Shown: in pieces, positions 10,319 to 21,534 of the stretch
Position numbering within the stretch: the first letter of the stretch is position 1
Layout: each line of letters opens with the position of its first letter
Assembly: GCA_022059125.1 (NCBI GenBank)
Contig: JAEUWY010000004.1
Coordinates: 1,240,001 to 1,304,000, forward strand
From: Corynespora cassiicola
Lineage: Eukaryota > Ascomycota > Dothideomycetes > Pleosporales > Corynesporascaceae
Direction of reading: 5' to 3'
DNA length: 64,000 bases
The notes under the pieces: model-generated
What the model saw: the letters and a program-made list of their open reading frames with translations, nothing else
What the model was told of the DNA's origin: nothing
Database searches by the model: none
Program-made: the position numbers and the translations under genes

Positions 10319-12196
10319 TCAGACATGAATCCACGCGCTGGCTAGACCAGCCATGCCTTTCTTCTTACCCCATCGATCTAACATTTCGCGAGCCTTTCCC
10401 TTTTCCTCATTCCGTGGACCCAGAAGCGCTACGATGACAAGCGGAAAAACGCTTCGCATGAGATCAAAGCCAACTGGATGGGTGGATTCGATGTAGGCTG
10501 CAGTTTCTATGACGGCTTTGGATGACATCATGGCATGGTCGACTAACGATGGGACAGGAGAAACAAGCGGCGATGTAGGGGTGTTTGGACTCTTTGCAAA
10601 GCCATCCGGATCCGTATCAAGTTTGTCAAGTAGGAGGTGGAGGACTATCCGCAATGCCTCGTAACCTGCAATCGTCATGGAAATAAAGCTGTCGGGCAAC
10701 ACCACAAAAGGCGAGTCTGGACTTGCTAGAAGTGCCCCGCTAGTTGCCAAGCTGGTAGGATCAGCGACTACGTAGTGGTTCCCGGGAGTTGCAGTGGTGA
10801 GATTAGGATGCTTCACAGCCCAATCGTCAAGGTCCTGAATGATTTTGAGTGCGCTCTCTCTGACAGGCCTACGATCCAAACCAGACGGAAGAGGGGTGGA
10901 GAATACATCGCGCAAATTACCCGGTATTCCACATAGCTTGATACAATGGGGAATTGCAAGCATCACGTCGGTCAGATACTGGTGGGCATTTCTCGCCTGG
11001 CCAACAAAAGGAACAGTCATCCACTCGTTTGTCGAAAATATCGATGGCTGGCAGAATATGAGCGCTTTGTGTGCCTTGGCCACGGTTAGTATATCGATGT
11101 CTCTGTTTCAGGGCAAGATATCTTTACATCAGATACACGCATTGCCTTGAAGAGCGGCCTGAGTTCGGTCAGCATCTGCACACTCTCGCCCTCAACATCG
11201 TCTCTACACACCATACCATGCCCGATCTACAACCTTCAGGACCCCGCATTTCCAAGATCTTGACAGCTCCCGAAAGGTGGTGAAACACACTGGTGGAAGT
11301 GGTCCCGGCGTATACTTCGTATAAACCTAGAATGACGGGCACGAGGATCTCTTCCGCGCTCGGCACCTCGTCCCTTCCAATCCTCTCCAGAGACAACCTT
11401 TGGCAGTTGAGACTGGCGGTATACCAACGATAAGAGTCCACCAGAATAGTGGGATCTCGATGGACCTTGGCATAGCATGCCATTGAGGCTGCACGTATCG
11501 ACAGTTTCAAGGCCGGCTTGATCACTTTGCCGTGGAGTTTGGGAAGATGGGTGAGCCATGGCACCTCTGGGCTATAAGGACGCACACACTTGTTCAGGGC
11601 AACGAAATGGGATGTAAAGGCCATGTCGAGAGCTTCGGTCCTCACCTTGGATGGCTGGTACAGGACCGGCAGGCGTAGCGCGTTGCGTATGGCAGCAAGT
11701 GACTCTTCTGCCTCCTGCTGCGACCTGCGGTAAGGTTTCCGATCGGCAGCGAGCTGAAGTGCATGTTCATGGAGTGGGGGGAAACCAGGTCCGTGATGCT
11801 GGCTCGAGGAAGGTACAGCCGACGGCGATGTCGTGCGTCTTGGTTCATCTTCTGCTGTATCTAGCGTGGATGCGTCGACTACCCTTACTGGAATGTCTTG
11901 GATTGAATCCTTGCGCACAGCAGCGTTTGGCTTGGTTTCCTTCCTCTTCTTCTTCTTCCGTTGGCGTTGTCTGGCAACTCGGGCAGTCATGTCGATGATG
12001 ACTGAGCCTTGGATAGGCCCTGAGCACAACAGGCCAAGACGGCGACATTGTGCGCATACCTCAGGGGTCTCGTCGCACTTGCAGCGGCTTGTTAATGATC
12101 TACCTATGAGGTCCGAATGCGAGAGAGGTGGCGTACCTTGACCCGCCGTTCCCGACATTGGTTGCAGGCCCTGCTGCGCTGTGATTTCGGTGGCAT
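10319..12196 (-). CDS. Zn2Cys6 fungal-specific transcription factor (570 aa, 4 exons)
   Basis: Exons (minus strand): 12196-12137, 12077-11212, 11158-11128, 11074-10319. Joining exon 1 to exon 2 completes the binuclear cluster: CNQCRERRVKC, then DETPEVCAQCRRLGLLC. The intron falls exactly before the third Cys. A basic stretch (RQRQRKKKKRKE) about 30 residues later is a likely nuclear signal or DNA contact. The middle and C-terminal parts carry the fungal regulatory helical domain (HFVALNKCVRPYSPEVPWL, GAVKILEMRGPEGCRSGM, ALIFCQPSIFSTNEWMTVPF). The small 31-nt third exon was placed because it restores the family pattern LFKAMRVSD-KALIF. The target genes are unknown. It is the nearest regulator to the decayed metabolic island 2 kb downstream, so control of that island is possible but unproven. 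Confidence 0.85.
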
Positions 12197-13314
12197 ATCG
12201 ATCAGCTGCGTATCGTGGTGTGGCCAAGGGGCTCGAGGATGAAGAGGGAAATTTGCACGACGCGTCCAGATGCATGGTATTGACTGGTGCCATGGGCCTC
12301 ATGCACGTCCCAAGTCTAGGGGTGTCAGCGTGAGGCATGATGGCGGCACTCTCGGCCTCCTGTCCAAACGGAGATGCTTCCGTCTGGGGCGCCTCAAGCG
12401 AGCCATGGCCCGCCCCGGGCGTTCGCCTCGGCAGCCCTGATCCTCAGGCACCGCCAAAATGGCGATTTTCTCACCGGGACTGGGCAAATCCTCGACTTCA
12501 TTGGGCATCTGATGGGCTGGATCACTTTCTGATCTGCTTGTTGTGCGATGAATGCTTGCCCATCTCCCTCCCATGGCACAGCTGGCTAATGTTCCCTCCC
12601 CGTTTCAATATCCCTAGTGTGCACGTTATCGAACTCTCGTACAAAAGTCTGTTTCAGCGGCTTCCGGTCCCTGTCGAGCCATGGCACACGTAATATCACG
12701 TTTCTGCCTGATGGAATTGCACGGACCTCACTTGCTGTGCTCGGCATCGACATCACCATGTGAACAAATCAGCTCTTGTCTGGCATTACACCTGTGCTCT
12801 ACTCGGATGCCCATGCCCTTTGATGCCTCCAACATCACATCGTCCATGGCACATATAAACGGAGGGACATGTCTACAAAATCTCCGCTCTCGTTGGAGCT
12901 GTTTGGTTTGTTTGCATTGGTGACGGGGACAGTGGAAATTGTCCTTGATGCTTGAGCCTTTTGCCCTAGGCTTTTACCTCAAGTTGGTTATAACGAGGCA
13001 TACGGAAAGCTCACTACTAACATAGCTCATTAGCAGCTGCAGCAATGTCTGAGTCTCCAGTCTAGGACTCAGCAACCCACACTGTCTAACTCTTGACGAT
13101 CGCACTTCCAGGTCGCACGTCACTCTATGTTTATGCACTCTTTCATCGACAAGTTTACTCGAATACTCTTGCCTGATTGAATTTCTCAAATTGTTTGAGT
13201 TTAATACATTCGAGATTTATATATGAAGGTTCCGTTACATATTGCATATTCATGTCTCGATCCGCGCATCCCTCACGGCTATACGTTGAATTGGATGTAG
13301 TTGATCATCATCAA
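12197..13314. other. 1.1-kb intergenic region, promoter of the Zn2Cys6 gene
   Basis: No supported gene. The frames at 12337-12693 and 12681-12923 overlap each other and shadows on the other strand and show no domain. The centre has Cys/Trp-rich translations of the kind random sequence gives. Confidence 0.5.
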
Positions 13315-13632
13315 TCAAGACAGCTCTCCCTTCTCACCCTTCTTCTTTGTTTCTTCCTGTAGTTTGCTCATATGGCTCGCATGGTCATCCACCTGCTCGC
13401 GATCTGCCGCAATATGACTTTCGGATTGACTGCTTAGTGATTCGTGCCAATGTCCCTCGCCGCGCTTCTGCTTTTCCAGCTGCTCGTTCTTTGCCTTCTC
13501 GATTTGCCCCGGGGACCGGTCCGCATCTTCCTTGAGGAACATTCGTGGAGTCGTGCTCAGGTTGCGACGAGTCGACATTGAGAGTGTCGTGGAAATGGGG
13601 CGGAAGAGGGTGGTTGGAACGCGTGGAGCCAT
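13315..13632 (-). CDS. Small mitochondrial-type conserved protein (105 aa)
   Basis: Intronless. The N-terminus (MAPRVPTTLFRPISTTLS, then RRNLSTTPRMF) is rich in Arg, Ser and Thr and lacks acidic residues, as expected of a matrix-targeting presequence with cleavage near RRNLST. The mature part is highly charged (DADRSPGQIEKAKNEQLEKQ, KRGEGHWHESLSSQSESHI, HMSKLQEETKKKGEK), probably helical and disordered, and resembles small conserved ascomycete proteins of unknown function. No enzymatic motif is seen. Confidence 0.7.
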   Translation of the reverse strand: MAPRVPTTLFRPISTTLSMSTRRNLSTTPRMFLKEDADRSPGQIEKAKNEQLEKQKRGEGHWHESLSSQSESHIAADREQVDDHASHMSKLQEETKKKGEKGELS

Positions 13633-14414
13633 TGTCGGTCAATATCCGGTGGTCGTCGCGTGAACAAAATCGAATTCTACAACTTCTGCTGGAACGGTTC
13701 GGGGGAATGGAAAAACTAAGAAATATAATTCTTGTTCGAGGAGGTAGAAAAAACTGAATAGGAAGCTCGAGATCTTGACGGACGGGGTTCGGCAAAGATG
13801 ACGTCACGGTTTGGATTCGCGATTCTCACCAAGGCGGGCATGCGGAGCAAAGTCTTGGATACTACGCGCGGAAAAGTGGCCCAACTTGATAATCACATAC
13901 GTCTTTGGGTTTAGCGTCAAGGCCTTTTCAGTAAGAAAAGGCCTTGATCGGAATGCGATACATGTTCAATCCAGATCTCGATCATTCGTCTCCGATTCAT
14001 CCTTGTGAATAAATTACGCCGAAGAAAAATAACCATACGTATACAAATATTTTAGCCTTTTTTACCTAAGTGCCTAAGGTGGGGGGCCACATGGCAGCTT
14101 ATATGGCCATTGCAGGTTGTCCGCACAGATTATCCGTAAAATATATTTATATCTGAAGAGCTGTAGGAGTCCTTTTTCTCTCAGCTTTGTTGGCCAGGAC
14201 TAAACAACAAGTACAAATAGTATGTATAAACAGTAATAACGCTGGTCAGGCGTCTGACAAAACAGTAACTAGAGGTGATAAGAAACAATCAGGTCATCAA
14301 CGATTAATGAATATTAGCTTGGTATTTTTCTTTATTAGAAACGCTCTTAGGCATACCATTCCACATGAGACCTTGTTCGTCCATAATTTTGGCTCTGATA
14401 TCCATAGCCCTCTT
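13633..14414. other. AT-rich intergenic region at the edge of the decayed island
   Basis: Base composition falls sharply after about 13,850. Only short frames are present, including an 83-codon minus-strand frame that is the out-of-family tail of the glutathione-transferase fragment (to 14297). Confidence 0.5.
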
Positions 14415-14855
14415 CCAGGACCGCTGACCTGGAACATTAACCACTGCTGAACCTGGCTCTTCTCTTGCACGGTCCCATAAGTAAGCTTCTTCGCTACACC
14501 ATAGTGCTCGACAAGGTACAGAATTATTGCTCCGGTCTCCCCCAACACCAGGCCAGTGTTGGGGTCTTCGATAGATTTACAGAGTTAGCCGACGTGGCCA
14601 TAACTTGGGCTTTGTTGAACGATTATGGCTCACCGGGAACTTGACCGTTGGGGTTAAGCTTGACAAATGGCTCGTTTTCTACGTCCTGAAACTTGATCGA
14701 CTTGATCTCGTAGGGAATTTGCAACTCCTCCAGGATAACAATCACTTTCCAGGGATTTGGCCCGGGCGCTGGTGCGTTCTCATTAGCCGGACGGAAGTTC
14801 GCTCGGTCATTGTGAACCCACGCGCGAGCCACACACGAATTGGTTTTGTGGACAT
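14415..14855 (-). pseudogene. Glutathione S-transferase (Ure2p-like) N-terminal fragment
   Basis: Reading from 14855 down, MSTKPI, a 67-nt intron with a CTAATG branch site, and then PGPNPWKVIVILEELQIPYE and EPFVKLNPNGQVP give the thioredoxin-like fold of Ure2p-type GSTs. After a second intron the family pattern resumes: IEDPNTGLVLGETGAIILYL (with the glutathione-contact ETGAI) and QQWLMFQVSG. Two defects are seen. There is no AG acceptor directly before the IEDPNTG codons, where the sequence reads TGTAAATCTATCGAAG. After QVSGPG the family sequence stops abruptly and an unrelated 36-residue tail follows, so the whole C-terminal helical domain is gone. It is the first member of the decayed island. 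Confidence 0.75.
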
Positions 14856-15499
14856 GGTTAGCAGCACAGGCCTAGGAGGTTCGGTCGGAAGTCCGCGGCG
14901 GGGCCCTCAATACATATAGTGCAAAGCCACTCAAAAGTAGCAGCACTGGCTGCGGCGAACCGACAAGGCGGTGATAGGGTGCTTCTGGAGTCTAGCTCCA
15001 GCGCGTAATTACTGTACTGTCGATCTGGTATTGAATCTTTTCTGTCCATATTAGACACCGGATTTGGCATTCGTCTCGTAGAACTCCACGCCATGAGGAT
15101 CTGCGCGCACAGGGATCCTTACCCCTCGGGTATCAGCCATAACAAGGAGTTCCTAGCCCCGGCAGATCGGCGCAGCGTCGTGGAATATCAGCTGTAGCCA
15201 GGTCAATAGTTGCCTCGCTTTGATGCCCGTGAACCCCTGCCTTTCTCCAGACCGAGAAGAACCCAAGGAACATGCCGCGTTAGTCCGTGTACGGTCTAGT
15301 CCGATGGCATGTAGTCTTCTGCCCAAAGAGTATTGTCGGCCAACGCAGCTGTGCCGCAATGAGATATCGCAGACGAAAAACACATCCTTTTGACTGTCTC
15401 CGAACAGCGCAAATACTCCAGTTTGCACAAACATGCCCATTTTGGTTCCCTCAAAACCCAACTCATTCGATTAACGCGGACTCCCGGTATACCGCCAGT

Positions 15500-16973
15500 A
15501 TGGCATCAACCAGCCGCATCGTCACTCTCGCCAAGGAGATTGAGGCACACACAAGCAAGCTCGACAAGTTTTTTGCAGAGAGCAAGATGCCCGCTCCTTC
15601 ATTCGACGAGGACTCCCCGTTGATGTACCCGTTTCCGCAGGACGTTGCAGAAGCTCAAGAGGCCTTATCAGCCGCGTTGGACGAGCTATCATGGCTCAAC
15701 AAGGGGCCAATCCAAACCATAGTCGCCAAATCGGTATCTTGCAACCTCTTTAATTATGACTTGGCAGTGTATTGAGGTGTACAGTTAGCCACATCTGTCG
15801 GCCTAAAGACCATTCTCAAATACAACATTCAAAATCTCGTTCCCCTCGAGACAGGAACCACCTTCAAGGAGCTTGCGGAGAAGACTGGTATTCAAGAGAA
15901 AAAGCTTACACGCCTGTTGCGACATGCTATAACAGACCACCTCTTCTGCGAGACGCAGCCGGGTCACATAAAACACACGGTTGCAACCAAAGCCCTTCTT
16001 GCCATGCCTATTCTCGGAACGTGGGCATCGATGGGAATGTATGAGGTCGGACTGGCTAAGATGTTTGTAAGTTTGAGCATTTGTGTCACCCTGAAGGATG
16101 CTAACTATGGCAGATGGTTGACGCAGTTGCTAGATGGCCAGACTCTGAGGAGCCAAACCACGCGGTTAGTATCGCACCCAGCTTGCTTAGAGGACTGACT
16201 GACGTGTAATGCAATCAGGGTTTCCAACTCGCGAACGACACAGATAAGACTATGTTCGATTTCTTTGAAGAACATCCTGAGCGCATGAGCCGCTTCAAAG
16301 ACGCCATGAGCTTCCTCTCAACGTTCCCTGGCTTGGAGCCCTCGTACGCCGTCAAGGCCTTCGACTGGGCTTCTTTGGGTAAAGCCACGGTGGTTGATGT
16401 TGGTGGATCGTATGTAAATGTCTGAATCGCTCTTGCAAAAGAGTTCCCTGATCTCTAATTCGTGGTGCAGGACCTTCCAAAAGTTATTGACGACGCGGAG
16501 ACTGAAGCACCCGCCGAACTGTCACACCGTATGACATTCCAGGCCCACGATTTCTTCGAAGAGCAGCCGGTTAAAAATGCTGACGTCTACTACTTTCGCT
16601 GGATCTTGCATGACTGGTCCGATAAATACTGTGTGAAGATCCTGCGGGCGCTGATTCCCGCCCTGAAGCCAGGTGCTCGCCTTCTATTCAGCGAGAGATG
16701 CCTCGAAGCACCCTGCACCCTGACTCTCGCTGCGGAGAAATAGAATAGGTAGGTACCGCACACATATTTCTTCGTGACCAGTGATTCTTTGCGAATACCA
16801 CTGACATGGACAGGGACTCTGACATTACCATGCTGGCAACGTCCAACTCACAGGAACGTGACGAAGATGACTGGAAAGCCTTGTTGAAGGCTGCAGACTC
16901 GAACTTTACTCTTGAAGGAGTAAGGCGTACGCCGGGCGCGAAGCTGGACTTGATCGTGTCTAGGTGGAACTGA
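15500..16973 (+). pseudogene. O-methyltransferase pseudogene (COMT-like, SAM-dependent)
   Basis: Exons 15500-15733, 15785-16066, 16114-16164, 16219-16748 and 16814-16973 keep one frame and give an O-methyltransferase of about 400 residues of the caffeate/hydroxyindole type. It has an N-terminal dimerisation domain, a winged helix (LEKTGIQEKKLTRLLRHAIT-like), motif I (VVDVGGS), VVQDLPKV, the catalytic region YFRWILHDWSDKYCVKIL, and a C-terminal ERDEDDWKALLKAAD. Three in-frame stops break it: TGA at 16423-16425 and TAA at 16456-16458, both within the SAM-binding motif I region, and TAG at 16741-16743. The flanking codons still align with the family without gaps (IALAKEFPDL between the first two stops), so these are point mutations. 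All other splice sites look intact, which suggests recent loss. Confidence 0.88.
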
Positions 16974-17464
16974 TATATTACTGAGTGCGCCGCCGTGATA
17001 ATTGAAAGGCAGACATTTCATAGATGTGGTAGAATTTTGATAGCATTGGGAAGCATCGATCATCATATACGAGTCGCTTTGTTGCTTCTGCAACGGGCAT
17101 ACAGTTGTTTGTATCAAAAGCAAAAGCTACCGGGGTAACCTTATGTCCGACTACCTACCACTCATTCGATGTGTCTATACTGCGTGTAATTCATCATGCT
17201 AGTCGATGACACTGCGAGATATAAGTTACCATATCGCTCATGTGTGATATGTAGTAGATGAACCCTTGATGCCTACCGCGACGCACGACAGGAAATTCTT
17301 TGAGAACAAAGTCCACACTGAGCTTCGTGCATAGCATTCTTCGTCAGGGAGGCTACATCATGGGAAAAGATAAGGCAATTTGTGCTACTCTTGTTCAGAC
17401 ACCTACGTGTAACATATGACATGGTTTTCAACAAGCCTTCCAATGGCAAAAGTGACATAGACAC
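16974..17464. other. 490-bp spacer inside the decayed island
   Basis: Shared 3' flank of the methyltransferase and P450 remnants. No feature was seen. Confidence 0.55.
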
Positions 17465-18345
17465 TCACTCTAGCTTGCTTCGCTGAACAATCTTGAACGG
17501 TACATGCATCTTTGGATAAATCCCATGCCCAAACCCCATGCCCTCATAGAGTGCCTTCGTCGCCCGCTCTCTTGTTCGCTCCTTCAACCACGCCTTCCCA
17601 TGCCCCTTCGGCCCTTCTGCCTCCAGCACATCCGCCTGGTTCGCCTCGAGCCGCAACGAAAACTGGCTGAACACGCGCGCCAAGATGGCGCACATCTCGA
17701 CCTCAGCGAAGCGTTTGCCAGGGCACATTCAATGGCCCACGGAGAAGGGGAAGGCCGCCGACTTATCAATCGGGTCGAGCCAGCGGGCGGGGTTGAAGTC
17801 GTGCGCGGGAGATCGTTCTTCGTTGGTGTTGTCTTCGGGGGTGGTCGAAGGGGACCAGTAGCCGGGATGCCGCCCAATGGCTGCGACATCGATCATAATG
17901 ATGGTGTCCTTGGGTATCCTGCAGGTGACACCGCTGGCGGCGGTAACGGTGGTTTCGCGGACCGCCTTGCGCGCGTACCACGAGACTGGGTGATAAAGAC
18001 GCAGGGTCTCGATTATAATGGCACCGAGTTCCGCATCTCAAGCATGTACTGCTGCCACTCGACAAATCCCTGATACGCCTTCTTGTGCGACTCGAAGGGC
18101 GACCTGGCTACATTATTAATCAGCAAGAGTCAAATCATTTTGTTTTAAGGGCTCTCCAGCTCACCTAACAACCACTTGGGTACGCTGAATACTGTTGCAA
18201 GGTGCGACTGCACAGCATTAATGGCCTCACTGAACGTCAGCACGTGTCCTTCATCGCATTCTTCACGTCATAATATAACCCTTGGTCGTAGAAGATCTTA
18301 GTGATGGCGCGCAGGTTGAGCTTCGACATGAGCTGCAGTTGTTCT
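17465..18345 (-). pseudogene. Cytochrome P450 remnant B (C-terminal half, broken)
   Basis: Read on the minus strand. LMSKLNLRAITKIFYDQGLY; then, after a one-base frame change, TFSEAINAVQSHLATVFSV and PKWLL; an intron (GTGAGC to TGTAG); SPFESHKKAYQGFVEWQQYM; then ETLRLYHPVSWYARKAV (ExxR motif), HDFNPARWLDP (PERF region), FPFSVGH, a stop, and MCPGKRFAEVEMC (heme-ligand Cys). Defects: a frameshift near 18235; loss of the whole I helix and its flanks, because the MLEM codons run directly into the K-helix ELGAIIIETLR with a TGA before it; and TGA at 17729-17731 where the heme motif FxxGxRxCxG needs Arg (CGA to TGA is the simplest change). It is not functional. Confidence 0.82.
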
Positions 18346-18359
18346 CCGTTAGGACACGC

Positions 18360-18990
18360 AGTCGTCTCTTAGGAACAAGACCATCTTGTCGTTCTTGGAT
18401 GTACGGGCCGAGGACCTGGCGTGCACTGCGGAAGTAGCCCTCACCACGCCAATAGCTAGGCATGAAGAGGTAGACTACGAGGTGCAGCCAGCTTGGGAAC
18501 GCGCGCAGAATGACCACCGTTCGGAAGACTACAGGGTATCAACCAATGTCCTCCTGGGGGCAAAATAGGAGCGGACAACTCACGGTCTTCTACAAAGTTG
18601 ACAGCCGAGCTCAGCCAGCGTCAGTCGCGGCAGAATCTGGCGCTTACGAAGGCTCTGGCTGACGTTCGTGCCGTTAGATAGAGTAGTAAGGGGTAGAGCT
18701 GGACTTCAATCCAGCCGTGATTCGCCTCCTTAGGAAACAGATTTTCGACGGCTTTGCCCAGCTCGTCCTCAAAGTGCGGGGTGAGCAAGCCCAGGTTGGG
18801 GTTCAGCTTGCGCTGAACAATGCGATGGTGCAGGCGGGACTGCAAGATGAAGTTAAGCCCAGTATAGGGGCGTGAGACGAAACAGTGCAGTTGTGCACCA
18901 AACCCAGGGAAGATTCGATGCAAGGCGGGAGGAAGGTGTGGTGGATAAAGAATCAGCCACTTCCTTCACGTCTTTGAAGATGATTGGAAG
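18360..18990 (-). pseudogene. Cytochrome P450 remnant A (N-terminal half)
   Basis: The minus strand encodes the central N-terminal part of a fungal P450: KDVKEVAD, RIVQRKLNPNLGLLTPHFED, ELGKAVENLFPKEANHGWIE, VQLYPLLLYLTARTSARAF, FCRD, then (after an intron GTGAGT to TGTAG) FRTVVILRAFPSWLHLVVYL, FMPSYWRG and SARQVLGPYIQERQ. TGA at 18621-18623 interrupts FCRD-RWLSSAVNF, and the segment upstream of RIVQRKL is out of frame. The text after QERQ stops matching a P450 and joins remnant B within about 40 bp, so the two halves probably come from two different genes. Confidence 0.72.
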
Positions 18991-19285
18991 GTGGGCTCGC
19001 CTTGTCGGCTTCTTTATTTACCTACCTAAATACCTAATAGGTAGTCGCCAAGCTCTTATGTGACTCGATTTGCGAGTCTGGGATCTGGTTACCCTTTGTT
19101 TATGAACTATTTCCACATCTTTTGAGGTAACTTGAACAGTAAATTCGCATCGACATGAATACTGGTCACTTGGCGTGAAATGGTCCTTTAGAGTCTCTCG
19201 AAGCCGTTGATCACATTCTTAGATAATCGGGAGGGCAAGAATGATGGCGAGGTGAGATTCTGGTAACATGGTCCTAGCTAGTATC
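18991..19285. other. Spacer between P450 remnant A and esterase
   Basis: Would have held the N-terminal membrane anchor exon of P450 A, but no coding remnant was recognised. Confidence 0.45.
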
Positions 19286-20527
19286 TTAGGCAAGGTGCTT
19301 TTTCAGCCAGTCCTCTATCTGTAGCTGCGACTTGCCCTTTTTATACCTTCCCAACCTGTCGCCAACGATTGGCTCACAATGAGCCTCTCCTTTTCCGTAA
19401 ATTGTCTTGAATAACGTGTTGTGTCCACCACCGCTCGTCCAGCCCTCACGAAACTTTCCCTCGAACTCTCGAATGCTGTCAAGTAATACTTCGTCCTCAC
19501 CTGCCCATACCAAGACGCTTTTGACAACTTTGTTCATGCCTTGCCACCATTCTGGTCCATTCTGGAGTGGTTCAATGTATCCGTCCCCAGATTGGTCTTC
19601 ATTCACCAAGATTTGGTCCTTGGACCCTCCCACATACATTGAGCCCCATTTCAGCAGCACCTTTTCGATCAAGATATCTTTGTTGGCGTTCGTGGAGTTG
19701 CTGTTATAATTTGTATCAAAGCTGACCCAAGGACTACACAAAAATGCACCACGTAAAGGCGTTTTCAAGGCCACTTGAGGTACATCTGAGCCTTGCTGAG
19801 GGTGAAGTATATGCGACAATACCGAAAGTACCAAATTACCACCAGCTGATTCGCCAGCAATCATAATAGAAGAAGGGCTTCTTTTTCTGTCTGTCAGGAG
19901 ATATGAGAGTACAGTCATTGCCTGGATAAGCTGAGTAGGATAATGGGCTTCTGTAGTGAGTGAATATGCTGGTAGCAAAACAGAAACTGTATGGCCTATA
20001 TCCTTTCGAGTATTCATATCTTTGACTAGACGGTGGAGATATTTTAGCTGTGATTGGGAGCAGGGCAAAATATATCCGCCCCCTGAATACATCAGTGCAG
20101 TTCTTAAGCAAGCTCGGGGGTTACACACCATGAAGAAACAGAATGATTACATCTGCGTCTTCTTCCTCTTCACCAATCCAATGAGCAATCACGTTTTCCA
20201 ATGCAATAGTTTTGGGCTCTTGTCTGGCTTCTTTACACCATTCATGGTAGGCTTCAGTTGTTCCAAGATACGCGTATTGCAACTGCGGAATCGTAGCGTG
20301 GGCTAACGTCGTTCTGGTAGCACAGTACACGACATCTTGGAGTAAGGTGGGAGGACCATCCCATCGATTCCATCGCAGTGGAGCAGATAAAAGCCTAAAT
20401 AGCACTGCGAATACTGTCCCAAATCAGTTTCCAAGTTTACGCTGCATACTCAAGAAGCGCACGTACATGTTCGTATCCCTAGTGTGATCAACCCCACAAT
20501 ACCAGGGCTTGGCTTTGTCTCGGCCAT
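19286..20527 (-). CDS. Alpha/beta-hydrolase fold esterase, HSL type (377 aa, 3 exons)
   Basis: Exons (minus): 20527-20467, 20404-20129, 20082-19286; the sum is 378 codons with no stop. Intron 2 interrupts the oxyanion-hole motif, which on splicing reads FLHGGGYILP. The nucleophile elbow is IAGESAGGNLVLSVLSH (GxSxG, Ser about residue 205). Acid and His candidates lie in SVLVWAGEDEVLLDS and GGGHNTLFK. The N-terminus (GIVGLITLGIRTLLFRLLSA) is a probable membrane anchor. The family hydrolyses esters such as acetylated sterols or secondary metabolites. It is the only gene of the 14-20 kb island that still looks functional; it may have belonged to the pathway or be an independent neighbour. Confidence 0.85.
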
Positions 20528-21534
20528 GACACGATAAGCCAAAGTCTCCGGGTTTGATTAATCCAGCGTGTATTTAATATAGCTAACGATTGTGACAATT
20601 GTTTTGATGAGGCAGAGTGGTCGGGTGAGGAACGAAAGCCCTCGAAAGAGATTGCAGACGCTTAGACAAACTCTATCGTTAGCGCCTTTTAGTACTTCCG
20701 CCAGCAGATCAACAAAATCTACAATTACAAATCTTTGCCGTTTTTTTTATGTTAAATATCTAGAAGTAGGATCGTTTAGTTCCTGATAAGGGGCTGAAGG
20801 GTTTCTTTTTTCGTTCATATTTTTTATCCGGTATGTTTTACTAAAAAAATTAGATTTATCGCAACGTTCTTTACAAAATTAGTTAGTAATGACATAAATA
20901 GGCTAATGCAGGAAATTAAACATAATAGGCATTGTGCTGCCATCCTTACTATAATAACATAAAAGTTTTAAGTTATCTAAAAATGTTAAAGGTGGATTTC
21001 AGATCTTTGAGACTGGACACAAATTGTGCATCACTGTGAAGAGACGTACCTGACACTCAACACCAAGGCAGCAAATCATTGTGGTTCAGAGATGACGGAT
21101 GTACGCGTGCATCTTTTCCTATTGTACGTTGCACTCAACATGGATCGGTACGCTTATCAAACAAAGAAAAACATTGTGTAACTATCAGTCATCATACTAT
21201 TCTAAAAAAGCGAGCCAAGACTATTTCAGGACGTTTTCGTTGATTCTGAAAGGGCTTTTCTTTGTGGTCATTTTCGGCCATTGGAACTAGGTTGCTCAAA
21301 TCTATTCCATTTAAGAATGATGTTGTAGCTGCAAAATCACAGAATAAATGAGTCTTTTAGCTAACCGCCGCATCCCCAATCAGGCACTGTATTTCACGAT
21401 ACTAGATCTACCCAAAATTGGCATTCAACCTCGTCAAACACAATAGAAATTGGATTTGAGCTAAGATTTAACCACAGTAAGTAGTTCGACGCCATGTTAG
21501 ACTCGCTACTCATCAGACGGTGACAGGGAACGCA
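20528..21534. other. 1.0-kb AT-rich gene-free region
   Basis: Many A/T runs and only short frames. It contains the esterase promoter. The composition is compatible with RIP-type C-to-T decay, but no repeat partner is visible in the window. Confidence 0.5.
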
